From positions 19,383-83,382 of the forward strand of contig DAOUFG010000047.1 of NCBI GenBank assembly GCA_034430115.1: a stretch of 64,000 nt of DNA, given 5' to 3'. The position numbers and the translations under genes are program-made. The DNA comes from CAIXPS01 sp034430115 (GTDB lineage Bacteria > Chloroflexota > Anaerolineae > J036 > Brachytrichaceae). The notes beneath the pieces were generated by a model, which was not told the origin of the DNA, made no database searches, and saw nothing but the letters and a program-made list of their open reading frames with translations. Shown piece by piece: positions 8,144-16,411 of the stretch (the first letter of the stretch is position 1; the number at the start of each line of letters is the position of its first letter).

Positions 8144-9673
8144 ATGAAACCAAAGTTATTTCGTATATCTCTTGTCGCCGCCGCCCTGGCAATGACACTT
8201 TCTCAAGCAGCTCTGCCGCAGGTAGCCGCCGCCGCGTCTCCCCAGCGTGTGAGCATCGCTGCCGGGACCGAAGTGACGATCACCGTAGACAGCCTGAACG
8301 TGCGTTCGTCTCCTAGCCTGCAAGGTTCGATCATCGGTAGCCTGGCCGGCGGAACAAAGGTCGCCCCAACCGGCAAAACCACGGATGACGCCTGGTGGCA
8401 GATCAACTACAACGGACAGACAGGTTATATCTACGCACAGTACGCGACGGTGGATGGCACCTATGGTGGCACGACCACATCGGCTGCCAGCACTGGGAGC
8501 GGCACGGTCACTGTGACGAGTGACTACCTGAACGTTCGCTCGGGCCCAGGCACCAGCTACGACAAACTCGGCCAGTTGACCAATGGGCAATCCGTTCAAG
8601 TCACCGGCAAATCTTCCGACGGCGCATGGTGGCAGTTCAGCTATAACGGGCAAACCGCCTACATCTACGCCGCCTACACCTCCGGCGGCGGCGCGGCGAC
8701 TACGACAGCGGCGGCTTCCACCGGCGGCGCTTCCGCCAGCGGCAGCTTCGAACTGGGCGCTCACATCAAGTCATTCGACTATCTTTCGCAGATGAAAGAC
8801 ATCGGCATGACCTGGGTGAAGTACCAGGCCGTATTGCCGGGTGACATGGGTGGCGCGCAGAACGTCATCAATACGGCCCACGCAAACGGAATGAAGGCGC
8901 TCATCGGCGCCAAGGGCGACATCAACCGCGCAGGTGATGCAAGCTATCACAGCGAGTTTGCCGGTTACCTGGCGACCCTGGCCTCCAGCGGCGCAGACGC
9001 CATCGAGGTTTGGAACGAGCCAAACCTGGACCGTGAATATGGCGGCAGCGGCACCGGACAGGTGAACCCAGAGAACTATGTAGACATGCTGCAAAAAGCC
9101 TACGCTGCGATCAAAGCGGCAAATGGTGGCACGATGGTCATTGGTGGCGCAACAGCGCCGACCGGTTACTACGGTGGCGGATGCTCTGCCGCCGGATGCG
9201 ATGACGCCCCGTTCCTGGCCCGCATCGCAGCCGCCGGCGCAGCCAGCTACATGGACTGCATGGGCGCGCACCACAACGGCACCATGGTCGGCCCCGACCA
9301 GACCTCGGGTGCACCCGTTGGCAGCCCGGACCATCACCAGTGGTACTTCTGGGGCACGCTGGACACCGTCTACAACTCGTTCAGCGGCAAGCTCCCAGTG
9401 TGCTGGACGGAGCTGGGTTACGTGACGGGTGAAGGCATCGGCGCACTTCCCAGCGGCTTCTCGTGGGGCAGCAGCATTACGTTGGATAACCAGGCTCAAT
9501 GGTTAGCCCGCGCCGTGCAGCTTTCACGCGATAGCGGCAAAGTACGCTTGATGATCATCTGGAATGCGGACTTCCGCCAGTGGACCGATGACCCACAGGC
9601 CGGGTTCTCGATCTTCCGCCCGAACGGCGAATGCCGCGCGTGCAGCACAATCAAAGCCGCCATGGGCAAGTAA
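8144..9673 (+). CDS. Secreted glycoside hydrolase (clan A, GH39-like) with two SH3b domains
   Basis: 509 residues from the ATG at 8144; an AAAGGAG site (8126-8132) lies 11 bases upstream. A signal peptide (basic MKPKLFR, hydrophobic core, cleavage near VAAAAS) is followed by two bacterial SH3 repeats, about residues 45-105 and 118-180, each containing LNVRS(S/G)P and DAWWQ/GAWWQ. A low-complexity Thr/Ala/Gly linker leads to a TIM barrel from about residue 200. Clan-A catalytic acids are visible: E292 in VWNEPN (acid/base) and E423 in WTELGY (nucleophile). SH3b domains usually bind peptidoglycan or other wall polymers, so the enzyme probably acts outside the cell on a polysaccharide. The exact GH family and substrate are not certain. 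A strong terminator follows. Confidence 0.88.
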   Translation: MKPKLFRISLVAAALAMTLSQAALPQVAAAASPQRVSIAAGTEVTITVDSLNVRSSPSLQGSIIGSLAGGTKVAPTGKTTDDAWWQINYNGQTGYIYAQYATVDGTYGGTTTSAASTGSGTVTVTSDYLNVRSGPGTSYDKLGQLTNGQSVQVTGKSSDGAWWQFSYNGQTAYIYAAYTSGGGAATTTAAASTGGASASGSFELGAHIKSFDYLSQMKDIGMTWVKYQAVLPGDMGGAQNVINTAHANGMKALIGAKGDINRAGDASYHSEFAGYLATLASSGADAIEVWNEPNLDREYGGSGTGQVNPENYVDMLQKAYAAIKAANGGTMVIGGATAPTGYYGGGCSAAGCDDAPFLARIAAAGAASYMDCMGAHHNGTMVGPDQTSGAPVGSPDHHQWYFWGTLDTVYNSFSGKLPVCWTELGYVTGEGIGALPSGFSWGSSITLDNQAQWLARAVQLSRDSGKVRLMIIWNADFRQWTDDPQAGFSIFRPNGECRACSTIKAAMGK

Positions 9674-9675
9674 AG

Positions 9676-9701
9676 TAAGTTTAATTTCTGAGTTAAACTT
9701 A
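9676..9701 (+). repeat. Short AT-rich inverted repeat after the glycoside hydrolase
   Basis: TAAGTTTAA (9676-9684) and TTAAACTTA (9693-9701) form a perfect 9-base stem around an 8-base loop, directly ahead of the terminator hairpin. It could be a protein-binding site or part of a paired hairpin structure. Confidence 0.5.
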
Positions 9702-9702
9702 G

Positions 9703-9742
9703 CAGGTCACGGGATGTGTCAAACCCGTGACCTGTTTTTTTT
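9703..9742 (+). terminator. Intrinsic terminator just upstream of glmS
   Basis: CAGGTCACGGG (9703-9713) pairs perfectly with CCCGTGACCTG (9724-9734) around a 10-base loop and is followed by eight T (9735-9742). This is a textbook Rho-independent terminator. It ends only 13 bases before the glmS start codon, leaving no room for a separate downstream promoter. Confidence 0.9.
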
Positions 9743-9755
9743 GTAGGGGGTATCT

Positions 9756-11624
9756 ATGTGCGGTATCGTAGGCTACATCGGGCCACGCCAGGCAGCACCT
9801 ATCATCATCAACGGGCTGCGCCGTCTGGAGTATCGGGGGTATGACTCAGCCGGCATTGCGCTGGTGCAAGACGATTGCATCCAAGTGGAAAGAGCCGTCG
9901 GCAAATTAGACAACCTGGCATCACGGTTGGAACAGGCCGGCACGGAGCTGAATCATAAAGGCAACACTCAAATAGGCGTCGGGCATACGCGTTGGGCAAC
10001 CCATGGGCCGCCCAGCGAGCGCAACGCCCACCCACACATCAGCATGGACGGCAAAGTGGCGGTGGTTCACAACGGCATCATTGAGAACTTCCTTGAGTTG
10101 AAGCGTGCGATGCAGGCCGAAGGGGTGGTCTTCCGCAGCGACACCGACACGGAAGTGATCGTGCACATGGTGCATCACTACATGTGTGTCGGTCAACCAT
10201 TTGAACGGGCAGCCCGTACCACGCTGAAGCAACTACGCGGTTCACAGGCGGTGGTGCTTGTCAGCGCCGACGAACCCGATAAGTTAATTGCCGCGCGAAT
10301 CGGCAACGCCGGCGGCGTATCCATCGGCATCGGGAGCGGCGAGATGTTCGTCGCGTCCGACATCCCCGGCATCCTGGAACATACGCGCCGCATCATCTTC
10401 CTCGATAGTCGCGAGGTCGCGGTGGTAAAGGTCGATGGCGTGCAAGTGACCGGGCTGGACGGCGCTCCCGTCTCCAAGGAGATACACACGATTGCCTGGG
10501 ACCCAGTCTCCGCCGAAAAGGGTGAATATCGCCACTTCATGCAGAAGGAAATCTTCGAGCAAGGCCGCGCCATCACCGATACGATCCGTGGGCGGGTGGA
10601 CTTCCGCAGCGGGGTCGTGACGCTGGACAACCTATCGCTGACCACCCAGCAGGCCCGCGACCTGAAGCGCATCTATACCGCCGCGTGTGGCACGTCGGCA
10701 CACTCGGGGCTGGTGGGCAAATTCCTGATCGAAGGCATCGCGCGCGTGCCCACCGAAGTGGACTACGGCTCCGAGTTCCGTTATCGTGATCCATTGATTG
10801 GGCCAAACATGGCCGTGCTGGGTATCACCCAATCCGGCGAAACCGCCGATACCCTGGCCGCCATGCAGGAAGGGCGCGAAAAAGGCACCCGCGTGTGGAG
10901 CATCGTGAACGCAGTCGGCTCGCAGGCGGAACGCGTTTCCGACGGGATCATCTCCATGCGCGCCGGACCTGAAATCGGCGTCGCCAGCACCAAGGCGTTC
11001 ACCACGTCCATCGTGGACCAGTATTTGCTGGCCTGCTACCTGGCGCAACACACCCTGGATGAGGGCACTCCTCTCGCGTCACAATGTGCAGACCGGGCGC
11101 GCGAACTGGCACACTTGCCAAACCTGGTCAGCCAGGTGCTGGAACCCGACCCGATGTACGAGGAGCTGGCTAACCTGTTCTACAATCGCGAACACTTCCT
11201 CTACCTGGGGCGCGGCATCAATTACCCGCTGGCGCTGGAAGGCGCGCTGAAACTGAAAGAGATCTCCTATATTCACGCCGAGGGGTATCCGGCCGGCGAA
11301 ATGAAACACGGCCCAATCGCGCTGATCGACGAGAAGATGCCGGTGTTGTGCATCGCCGTGCGCGATGGCGTCTACGAGAAGATGATCTCGCAGATCGAAC
11401 AGGTGAAGGCGCGTAATGGCATCGTGATCGCCGTCGCCACGCAGGGCGACGAAATCATCAAACAGAAAGCCGACTATGTGTTGTGGGTGCCCGACGCGCC
11501 GGCCATGCTCACGCCGGTGCTCACCGCCATCCCACTCCAACGCCTGGCCTATCACCTGGCGCTGCGCCGCGGCTGCGACGTGGATCAGCCGCGCAACCTG
11601 GCGAAGAGCGTCACCGTCGAATAA
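9756..11624 (+). CDS. glmS: Glutamine--fructose-6-phosphate aminotransferase (isomerizing)
   Basis: 622 residues, full length for GlmS. It begins MCGIVGYIG, so Cys2 is the N-terminal nucleophile of the class II glutamine amidotransferase domain (residues 1-about 225). Two SIS sugar-isomerase domains follow; the first contains TAACGTSAHSG and the C-terminus ends PRNLAKSVTVE, the family hallmark. It makes glucosamine-6-phosphate from fructose-6-phosphate and glutamine, the first step to UDP-GlcNAc and cell-wall precursors, in the cytoplasm. A GGGGG ribosome site (9746-9750) is 5 bases upstream. Intrinsic terminators lie on both sides, so it is a single-gene unit. No glmS ribozyme fold fits in the 13 bases left after the upstream hairpin. 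Confidence 0.98.
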   Translation: MCGIVGYIGPRQAAPIIINGLRRLEYRGYDSAGIALVQDDCIQVERAVGKLDNLASRLEQAGTELNHKGNTQIGVGHTRWATHGPPSERNAHPHISMDGKVAVVHNGIIENFLELKRAMQAEGVVFRSDTDTEVIVHMVHHYMCVGQPFERAARTTLKQLRGSQAVVLVSADEPDKLIAARIGNAGGVSIGIGSGEMFVASDIPGILEHTRRIIFLDSREVAVVKVDGVQVTGLDGAPVSKEIHTIAWDPVSAEKGEYRHFMQKEIFEQGRAITDTIRGRVDFRSGVVTLDNLSLTTQQARDLKRIYTAACGTSAHSGLVGKFLIEGIARVPTEVDYGSEFRYRDPLIGPNMAVLGITQSGETADTLAAMQEGREKGTRVWSIVNAVGSQAERVSDGIISMRAGPEIGVASTKAFTTSIVDQYLLACYLAQHTLDEGTPLASQCADRARELAHLPNLVSQVLEPDPMYEELANLFYNREHFLYLGRGINYPLALEGALKLKEISYIHAEGYPAGEMKHGPIALIDEKMPVLCIAVRDGVYEKMISQIEQVKARNGIVIAVATQGDEIIKQKADYVLWVPDAPAMLTPVLTAIPLQRLAYHLALRRGCDVDQPRNLAKSVTVE

Positions 11625-11650
11625 AGGAAATCACCATCCGCTTTCCAACG

Positions 11651-11688
11651 AAAGCCTCTGAAGGCTTGAGCAAGCCTTCAGAGGCTTT
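11651..11688. terminator. Strong hairpin terminator after glmS
   Basis: AAAGCCTCTGAAGGCTT (11651-11667) pairs perfectly over 17 bases with 11672-11688 around the loop GAGC, and the 3' arm ends in a T run. The A/T flanks would let it work in both directions. Confidence 0.88.
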
Positions 11689-11759
11689 TCACCCTTCTTT
11701 CTCTGCTTGTAGAGAGCGCTTTTGTAGGTGCACCAGCCACCCGTTTTATCGCTTTGGCG

Positions 11760-11765
11760 CATAAT
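11760..11765 (+). promoter_or_regulatory. Candidate -10 box for a leaderless FGGY kinase transcript
   Basis: CATAAT is exactly 6 bases before the ATG at 11772, the spacing expected when transcription starts at the start codon. No ribosome site is present. No convincing -35 element was found. Confidence 0.4.
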
Positions 11766-11771
11766 GACGCC

Positions 11772-13154
11772 ATGCAACAAACCTATATCGGCATCGACCT
11801 GGGCACGACGTTCCTGAAGGGCGCGGTGATTGACCTCGATACGCTACGCCTGAACCACATCGAGCGGTTGCCATTCCCGCCCTTTATCGCCGGGCTGCCC
11901 GCATCGCATCGCGAGGTGGAACCGGCCCTCGTGGTGCACGCCGTGAAGGACCTGGTGCGCCGTTTGCTGCCGCATGCCCCCGACTGCGCAGGGCTCGCGA
12001 TGTGCACTCAGATGCACGGGCTGGTCTTGACCGACGTGCGCGGGGTGCCGCTCTCCAACGCCATCACCTGGCAAGATCAGCGCACCGAAGAGGCGCATCC
12101 CGAGGGAGGCGGCTCCTACTACGAGGTCATGTCCAGGCAGATAAGCAGCACAGATCGGCTGCAACTTGGCAACGACCTGTGGGCCAGCCGGCCACTGACC
12201 TTCTTGAACTGGCTCAAGGAAAATCACGCGCTGCCAACGCAAGCAGGCATCATCCCGGCCTCATTGCCCGACTTCGTGCTGGCGAATCTATGCCACACCA
12301 CGCCGGGCGTGGAACCGACCAACGCCGCCGCCTATGGCGCGTTCAACGTGCTCACCCACGACTGGCACCATGACCTGATCGAACGCCTGGGGCTTGGCTA
12401 CCTGCAATGGCCGCATATTCGTCGCTTAGGCGACGTTGTGGGGATATGGGAGATCGACGGCGTCAAATTGCCCTGTTACACACCCATCGGCGATCATCAA
12501 TGTGCCGTGCTCGGCACGCTATTGCACCCAGACGAGCTATCCATCAACGTCTCCACAGGCTCACAAGTGGGCATGCTCACCCGGCTGGCCGAGACGGGCC
12601 TAAACTATCAGACCCGCCCCTATTTCGAGGATCAATTTCTAAAAGCAGTAATTCACATCCCGGCCGGGCGCGCGCTCAACGCGCTCATCCGCCTGCTTTC
12701 AGAGCTCGCCGAAGGACAAAATGTGAGCCTGCCCGATCTCTGGCCCTACATCTCACGCGTCACTTCCGAATTAGGCGGGACCGACTTGCGCGTCGACCTG
12801 GCCTTCTTTCCCAGTTCGTGCGGCGATACAGGCGCCATCACCAATGTGCACGAAGAAACATTGACTGTCGCGCACCTCTTTATGGCGGCATTCCAGAACA
12901 TGGCCGAGAACTACCTGGCTTGCGCACAGCGCATCTGGCCCGCCCAGGCATGGCGGCAGGTCGTATTCTCCGGCGGGCTGGTGCAAAAGTTGGATGCGCT
13001 GAAAGGGGCCATCCTGCGCGAGTTCGATTGCGCCTATCGTTTCCCACCTTCGGCGGAAGACACGTTGATGGGCCTGACGGTCCTGGCGCTCTATTTCAGC
13101 GGGCGAGCCACCTCCATCTCGCAGGCCACTCAAATGGCTGAGGCCACGCTATAG
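11772..13154 (+). CDS. FGGY-family carbohydrate kinase
   Basis: 460 residues. ATG 11772 was chosen over an upstream in-frame start because the protein then begins directly with the phosphate-binding loop YIGIDLGTTFLKGAVID. The N-terminal FGGY domain has the CTQMHGLVL and NAITWQDQRTEE blocks; the C-terminal ATPase domain ends with FSGGLVQKLDALK. The family phosphorylates sugars such as xylulose, glycerol, ribulose or sedoheptulose with ATP. The general look is closest to xylulokinase- or sedoheptulokinase-like members, but the substrate cannot be fixed from sequence alone. It stands alone between the glmS terminator and proS. In this window, xylose or rhamnose released by the glycosidases are plausible upstream sources. 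Confidence 0.88.
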   Translation: MQQTYIGIDLGTTFLKGAVIDLDTLRLNHIERLPFPPFIAGLPASHREVEPALVVHAVKDLVRRLLPHAPDCAGLAMCTQMHGLVLTDVRGVPLSNAITWQDQRTEEAHPEGGGSYYEVMSRQISSTDRLQLGNDLWASRPLTFLNWLKENHALPTQAGIIPASLPDFVLANLCHTTPGVEPTNAAAYGAFNVLTHDWHHDLIERLGLGYLQWPHIRRLGDVVGIWEIDGVKLPCYTPIGDHQCAVLGTLLHPDELSINVSTGSQVGMLTRLAETGLNYQTRPYFEDQFLKAVIHIPAGRALNALIRLLSELAEGQNVSLPDLWPYISRVTSELGGTDLRVDLAFFPSSCGDTGAITNVHEETLTVAHLFMAAFQNMAENYLACAQRIWPAQAWRQVVFSGGLVQKLDALKGAILREFDCAYRFPPSAEDTLMGLTVLALYFSGRATSISQATQMAEATL

Positions 13155-13207
13155 ATGAACCACATCATCCATCCATTTATCATTTCCACAACACATCGAG
13201 GGAACCC

Positions 13208-14989
13208 ATGCGAATGACACGCCTGTTCAGCCAGACTTTACGTGAGGCACCGGCGAATACGGAAGTCGCGAGCCACCAGTTGCTCCTGAGGGCCGGCTAC
13301 ATCCGCCAACTCGGCTCCGGCATTTTTAGCTATCTGCCTCTTGCGCAGAGGTCGATGAAGAAAATCGAAAATATCATGCGCCAGGAGATCGACGCCATCG
13401 GCGGGCAAGAGATCACGATGCCGGTCGTGCACCCGGCCGACGTTTGGAAAGAAAGCGGGCGCTGGTATCAGGTCGGCAGCGAAATGGGGCGCTTTGTGGA
13501 TAAAGCCGACCACGACATGGTGCTGGCCATGACGCACGAAGAAGTCGTGGGCGACCTGGTGCGCAAAGAAGTGCGCTCCTATCGCCAACTCCCCGCACTC
13601 ATCTATCACATCCAAACCAAATGGCGCGATGATCCCCGCCCGCGCGCTGGGTTGATCCGCGTGCGAGAGTTCACCATGCTGGATAGCTATAGCCTGGACG
13701 CCGATTGGCCAGGGCTGGACCAACAATATCGCGCGCACTATCAGGCCTATTTCAACATCTTCAATCGCTGCGGCCTGCCGGCGATTGCCGTCAGCGCCGA
13801 CGTCGGGATGATGGGGGGCAAGCTCTCGCACGAATATATGTATCTCACCCCCATCGGCGAGGATACGTTGCTGCTGTGCGACCAGTGCGGCTACACCGCC
13901 AACCGGCAGGTTGCCACGTTCCGCAAGCCGGCCGCAGCCCCCGAACCTATGAAACCCGTTCAAAAAGTCAGCACGCCCGGCGTAAAGACGATTGACGACC
14001 TGACGGCATTCCTGCACATCAGCGCCGCTCAAACCGCCAAAGCTGTGTTCATGGTCGCCAGCGTGATGCAAGGGGATGCGCCCGTCGATCAGTTCGTCTT
14101 CGCGGTCGTGCGCGGGGATATGGATTTGAACGAGACAAAGCTGGCCAACGCCGTCAAAGCGCGCGATTTGCGCCCGGCGCAGGAGGATGAAATCCGAGCC
14201 ATCGGCGCCGTGCCGGGCTATGGGTCGCCCCTGAGTGTGCACGATTGCCTGATCGTGGTGGACGAGGCGGTTGCCGGGTCGCCCAACCTGGTCGCCGGCG
14301 CAAATGAGGAAGGCTATCACCTGCTCAACGTCAACTATGGGCGCGATTACAATGCCCAACTGGTCTGCGACATCGCAGTCGCGGGCGACGGCGCCGCCTG
14401 TCCAAATTGTGGTACGCCCATGCGCACCGCGCGCGGCGTGGAGATTGGCAACATCTTCCAACTCGGCACCCGTTATAGCGATGCGCTCGGTTGCACCTAC
14501 CAGGATGAAGCCGGCCAGGCCCATCCGGTCGTGATGGGCTCCTATGGCATCGGCGTCGGGCGGTTGCTGGCCTGCATCGCCGAAGAACACCATGACGACT
14601 ACGGCCTGTGCTGGCCCATCAGCATCGCCCCCTACCAGGTCCACCTGGTGCTCTTGAAAGGCGACCCCGCCAGCGAAGCCACCGCCGAACAGCTCTATGC
14701 CGATTTGCAGCGCGCCGGCGTGGAGGTGCTCTTCGACGACCGCGCGGAGCGGCCAGGCGTGAAGTTCATGGACGCCGACCTGATCGGCCTGCCGCTGCGT
14801 GTGACGGTTGGAGACCGTGCGCTCAAACGCGGTGGCGTTGAGATCAAACACCGCACCTCGAAGGACATCACACTCATCCCAACCGGCGAGGCGGTAGCCT
14901 GCATCCAGGCTGAGATCGTCCGGCTGATGCAAGATCTATCTGCGACGGTCAAGACCGTCCCCTATCGCTCAGGGCAAACGGAAGATTAG
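13208..14989 (+). CDS. proS: Prolyl-tRNA synthetase (bacterial type with editing insertion)
   Basis: 593 residues, normal length. Class II motif 1 region (RAGYIRQLGSGIFSYLPL), motif 2 (WRDDPRPRAGLIRVREFTML) and motif 3 (GSYGIGVGRLLACIAEEHHD) are all present. Between motifs 2 and 3, about residues 235-410, is the YbaK-like INS domain that hydrolyses mischarged Ala-tRNA(Pro). A C-terminal anticodon-binding domain follows (about 480-580). It charges tRNA(Pro) with proline in the cytoplasm. A GAGGG ribosome site precedes the ATG. It is followed by a long-stem terminator. Confidence 0.98.
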   Translation: MRMTRLFSQTLREAPANTEVASHQLLLRAGYIRQLGSGIFSYLPLAQRSMKKIENIMRQEIDAIGGQEITMPVVHPADVWKESGRWYQVGSEMGRFVDKADHDMVLAMTHEEVVGDLVRKEVRSYRQLPALIYHIQTKWRDDPRPRAGLIRVREFTMLDSYSLDADWPGLDQQYRAHYQAYFNIFNRCGLPAIAVSADVGMMGGKLSHEYMYLTPIGEDTLLLCDQCGYTANRQVATFRKPAAAPEPMKPVQKVSTPGVKTIDDLTAFLHISAAQTAKAVFMVASVMQGDAPVDQFVFAVVRGDMDLNETKLANAVKARDLRPAQEDEIRAIGAVPGYGSPLSVHDCLIVVDEAVAGSPNLVAGANEEGYHLLNVNYGRDYNAQLVCDIAVAGDGAACPNCGTPMRTARGVEIGNIFQLGTRYSDALGCTYQDEAGQAHPVVMGSYGIGVGRLLACIAEEHHDDYGLCWPISIAPYQVHLVLLKGDPASEATAEQLYADLQRAGVEVLFDDRAERPGVKFMDADLIGLPLRVTVGDRALKRGGVEIKHRTSKDITLIPTGEAVACIQAEIVRLMQDLSATVKTVPYRSGQTED

Positions 14990-15011
14990 TAAACTCAAAG
15001 CTTGATGACCC

Positions 15012-15073
15012 GGACAGGCGGCACAACTCATTCTTCGCCAACGAGAAGCAACGCTGTGCCGCCTGTCCTTTTT
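15012..15073 (+). terminator. Intrinsic terminator after proS
   Basis: GGACAGGCGGCACA (15012-15025) pairs perfectly with TGTGCCGCCTGTCC (15055-15068) and is followed by five T. The 29-base loop contains a smaller TTCTTCG/CGAGAA stem. It separates proS from the next gene, whose start is 17 bases after the T run. Confidence 0.82.
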
Positions 15074-15089
15074 CAGAATGGGAGGAAGC

Positions 15090-15428
15090 ATGTCATTGGA
15101 ACGACTCATCATCGGGATTGTAGCCGCCGTGCTGGGCCTGCTCGTCACGTTTGGCCTACCCGTCAGCCCGCGCCGGGTGAATCAGACTCTGCCCGGCGTG
15201 CTGGCAGTGATCTTTTTCTTTGTGGCGGCCTATGCATTATTGGAATGGCCGACCTGGTTGATCGCCGGAGCCGTTGCCTCCGTTGTTGCGATTATCTATC
15301 GCGACATTTCGCGCTTTGTGCGCCACATTTATTGGGACGTCACGAAATACACGCGCCGCGATTACTGGTATCGCCGCGTAGGGCAGGCCGTTTTAGGGGG
15401 TGGAAAGTCGCGACGCCGAAAACGCTAA
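15090..15428 (+). CDS. Small membrane protein of unknown family
   Basis: 112 residues from the ATG at 15090, which has a GGGAGGA ribosome site 4 bases upstream; an ATG at 15078 lies before that site. Two or three hydrophobic segments fill residues 4-70 (LIIGIVAAVLGLLVTFG, LPGVLAVIFFFVAAYAL, WLIAGAVASVVAIIY). A strongly basic, tyrosine-rich tail (DVTKYTRRDYWYRR, ending KSRRRKR) follows, which by the positive-inside rule should be cytoplasmic. The family was not recognised. It leads a long run of plus-strand genes; the next coding start is only 19 bases downstream. Confidence 0.7.
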   Translation: MSLERLIIGIVAAVLGLLVTFGLPVSPRRVNQTLPGVLAVIFFFVAAYALLEWPTWLIAGAVASVVAIIYRDISRFVRHIYWDVTKYTRRDYWYRRVGQAVLGGGKSRRRKR

Positions 15429-15447
15429 GCTGAAGATAATAACCAGC

Positions 15448-16386
15448 ATGTCAAATCAAATCGTTGGGTTGTCACGTCGTCCGCTTGGACGAACGGGCAT
15501 TCCCGTTACACCCCTCGGCCTGGGGGGAGCCTGGCTTGGTTATCAGCCGGCAACAGGCCAACGCGACCCGGAACTTGGCGCGGCGACCGTCGTCAAGGCG
15601 CTTGAGCAAGGCATTGGCCTGATCGATACGTCACCCGGCTATGGTGAGAGTGAGCAAATCATTGGGAAGGGCCTGGCAGAATGGTATCGCCTGGGTGGGA
15701 AACGGAGTGACTTCGTCATTTCCAGCAAAACCGGCACGCGCACGCGCCCCTACGACTACACCGCCGAAGGCACGCTGCGCAGCGTGGAGCAAAGCCTGAA
15801 GGCGCTTGGCACGGATTACATCGACGTGATGCTGGTGCACGACCCTGCATCGCTAGACCCCGTCTTTGCGCCGGGCGGTGCATTGGAAATTCTTCGCCAG
15901 CTACGCGAACAGGGCGTGATCCGCAGCATCGGCCTGGGCGTGCGCAACCACAGCTTTCACCAGCGTTGCATCGAGAGCGGCGAGTTCGAGGTATCGCTCA
16001 CCTATGGCGACTACAACCTGCTGAATCAGACCGCGGCAACAGATATCTTTCCAATTGCAGCAGCGCATCAGACTGGCGTTTTCAACGCAATGGTGGTGGA
16101 ATATGGATTGTTGAGCGGGAAGGACCCGCGCGAGGTGGTTAAGGAACGTAAGAACCAGGTGGACCCGCACAAATTGGAACGCGCCACAGAATTATGGGAT
16201 TGGGCTCAAACCAAACAGGTGGATTTACTGTCGATCGCGTTGCAATTTAGCGCGCGCAACCCTCACATCCATGCAACGCTCGTCGGCGCTGCCACACCGG
16301 AGGAAGTCGTGGCCGACCTGGCGGTTTTCAATCAGCCCATCTCGCCACCCGTGTGGGACGAACTGCACCAGAAGTTCGATTTGTAA
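15448..16386 (+). CDS. Aldo/keto reductase, sugar/aldose dehydrogenase-like
   Basis: 312 residues from ATG 15448 (an upstream GTG at 15400 overlaps the previous gene and adds no recognisable sequence). The protein begins with RRPLGRTGIPVTPLGLGGAWLG and has the AKR tetrad: Asp and Tyr in LIDTSPGYGES, Lys in ISSKTG, His in VMLVHDP. The branch resembles D-threo-aldose / L-fucose dehydrogenase-type AKRs, which oxidise free sugars with NAD(P). It lies 25 bases before the ceramidase-like gene, so the two are probably co-transcribed. Sugar oxidation is a family-level guess. Confidence 0.88.
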   Translation: MSNQIVGLSRRPLGRTGIPVTPLGLGGAWLGYQPATGQRDPELGAATVVKALEQGIGLIDTSPGYGESEQIIGKGLAEWYRLGGKRSDFVISSKTGTRTRPYDYTAEGTLRSVEQSLKALGTDYIDVMLVHDPASLDPVFAPGGALEILRQLREQGVIRSIGLGVRNHSFHQRCIESGEFEVSLTYGDYNLLNQTAATDIFPIAAAHQTGVFNAMVVEYGLLSGKDPREVVKERKNQVDPHKLERATELWDWAQTKQVDLLSIALQFSARNPHIHATLVGAATPEEVVADLAVFNQPISPPVWDELHQKFDL

Positions 16387-16411
16387 CGAAGCTCGTTACA
16401 GGAGGGAGATC

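Noticed and set aside
9676..9755. glmS ribozyme or other riboswitch upstream of glmS
   Set aside because: The 5' region holds only a short inverted repeat and a standard terminator; the conserved ribozyme core is absent and does not fit.
13238..14932. A 564-codon minus-strand open frame opposite proS
   Set aside because: ProS is full length with all three class II motifs. The antisense translation has no domain or ribosome site.
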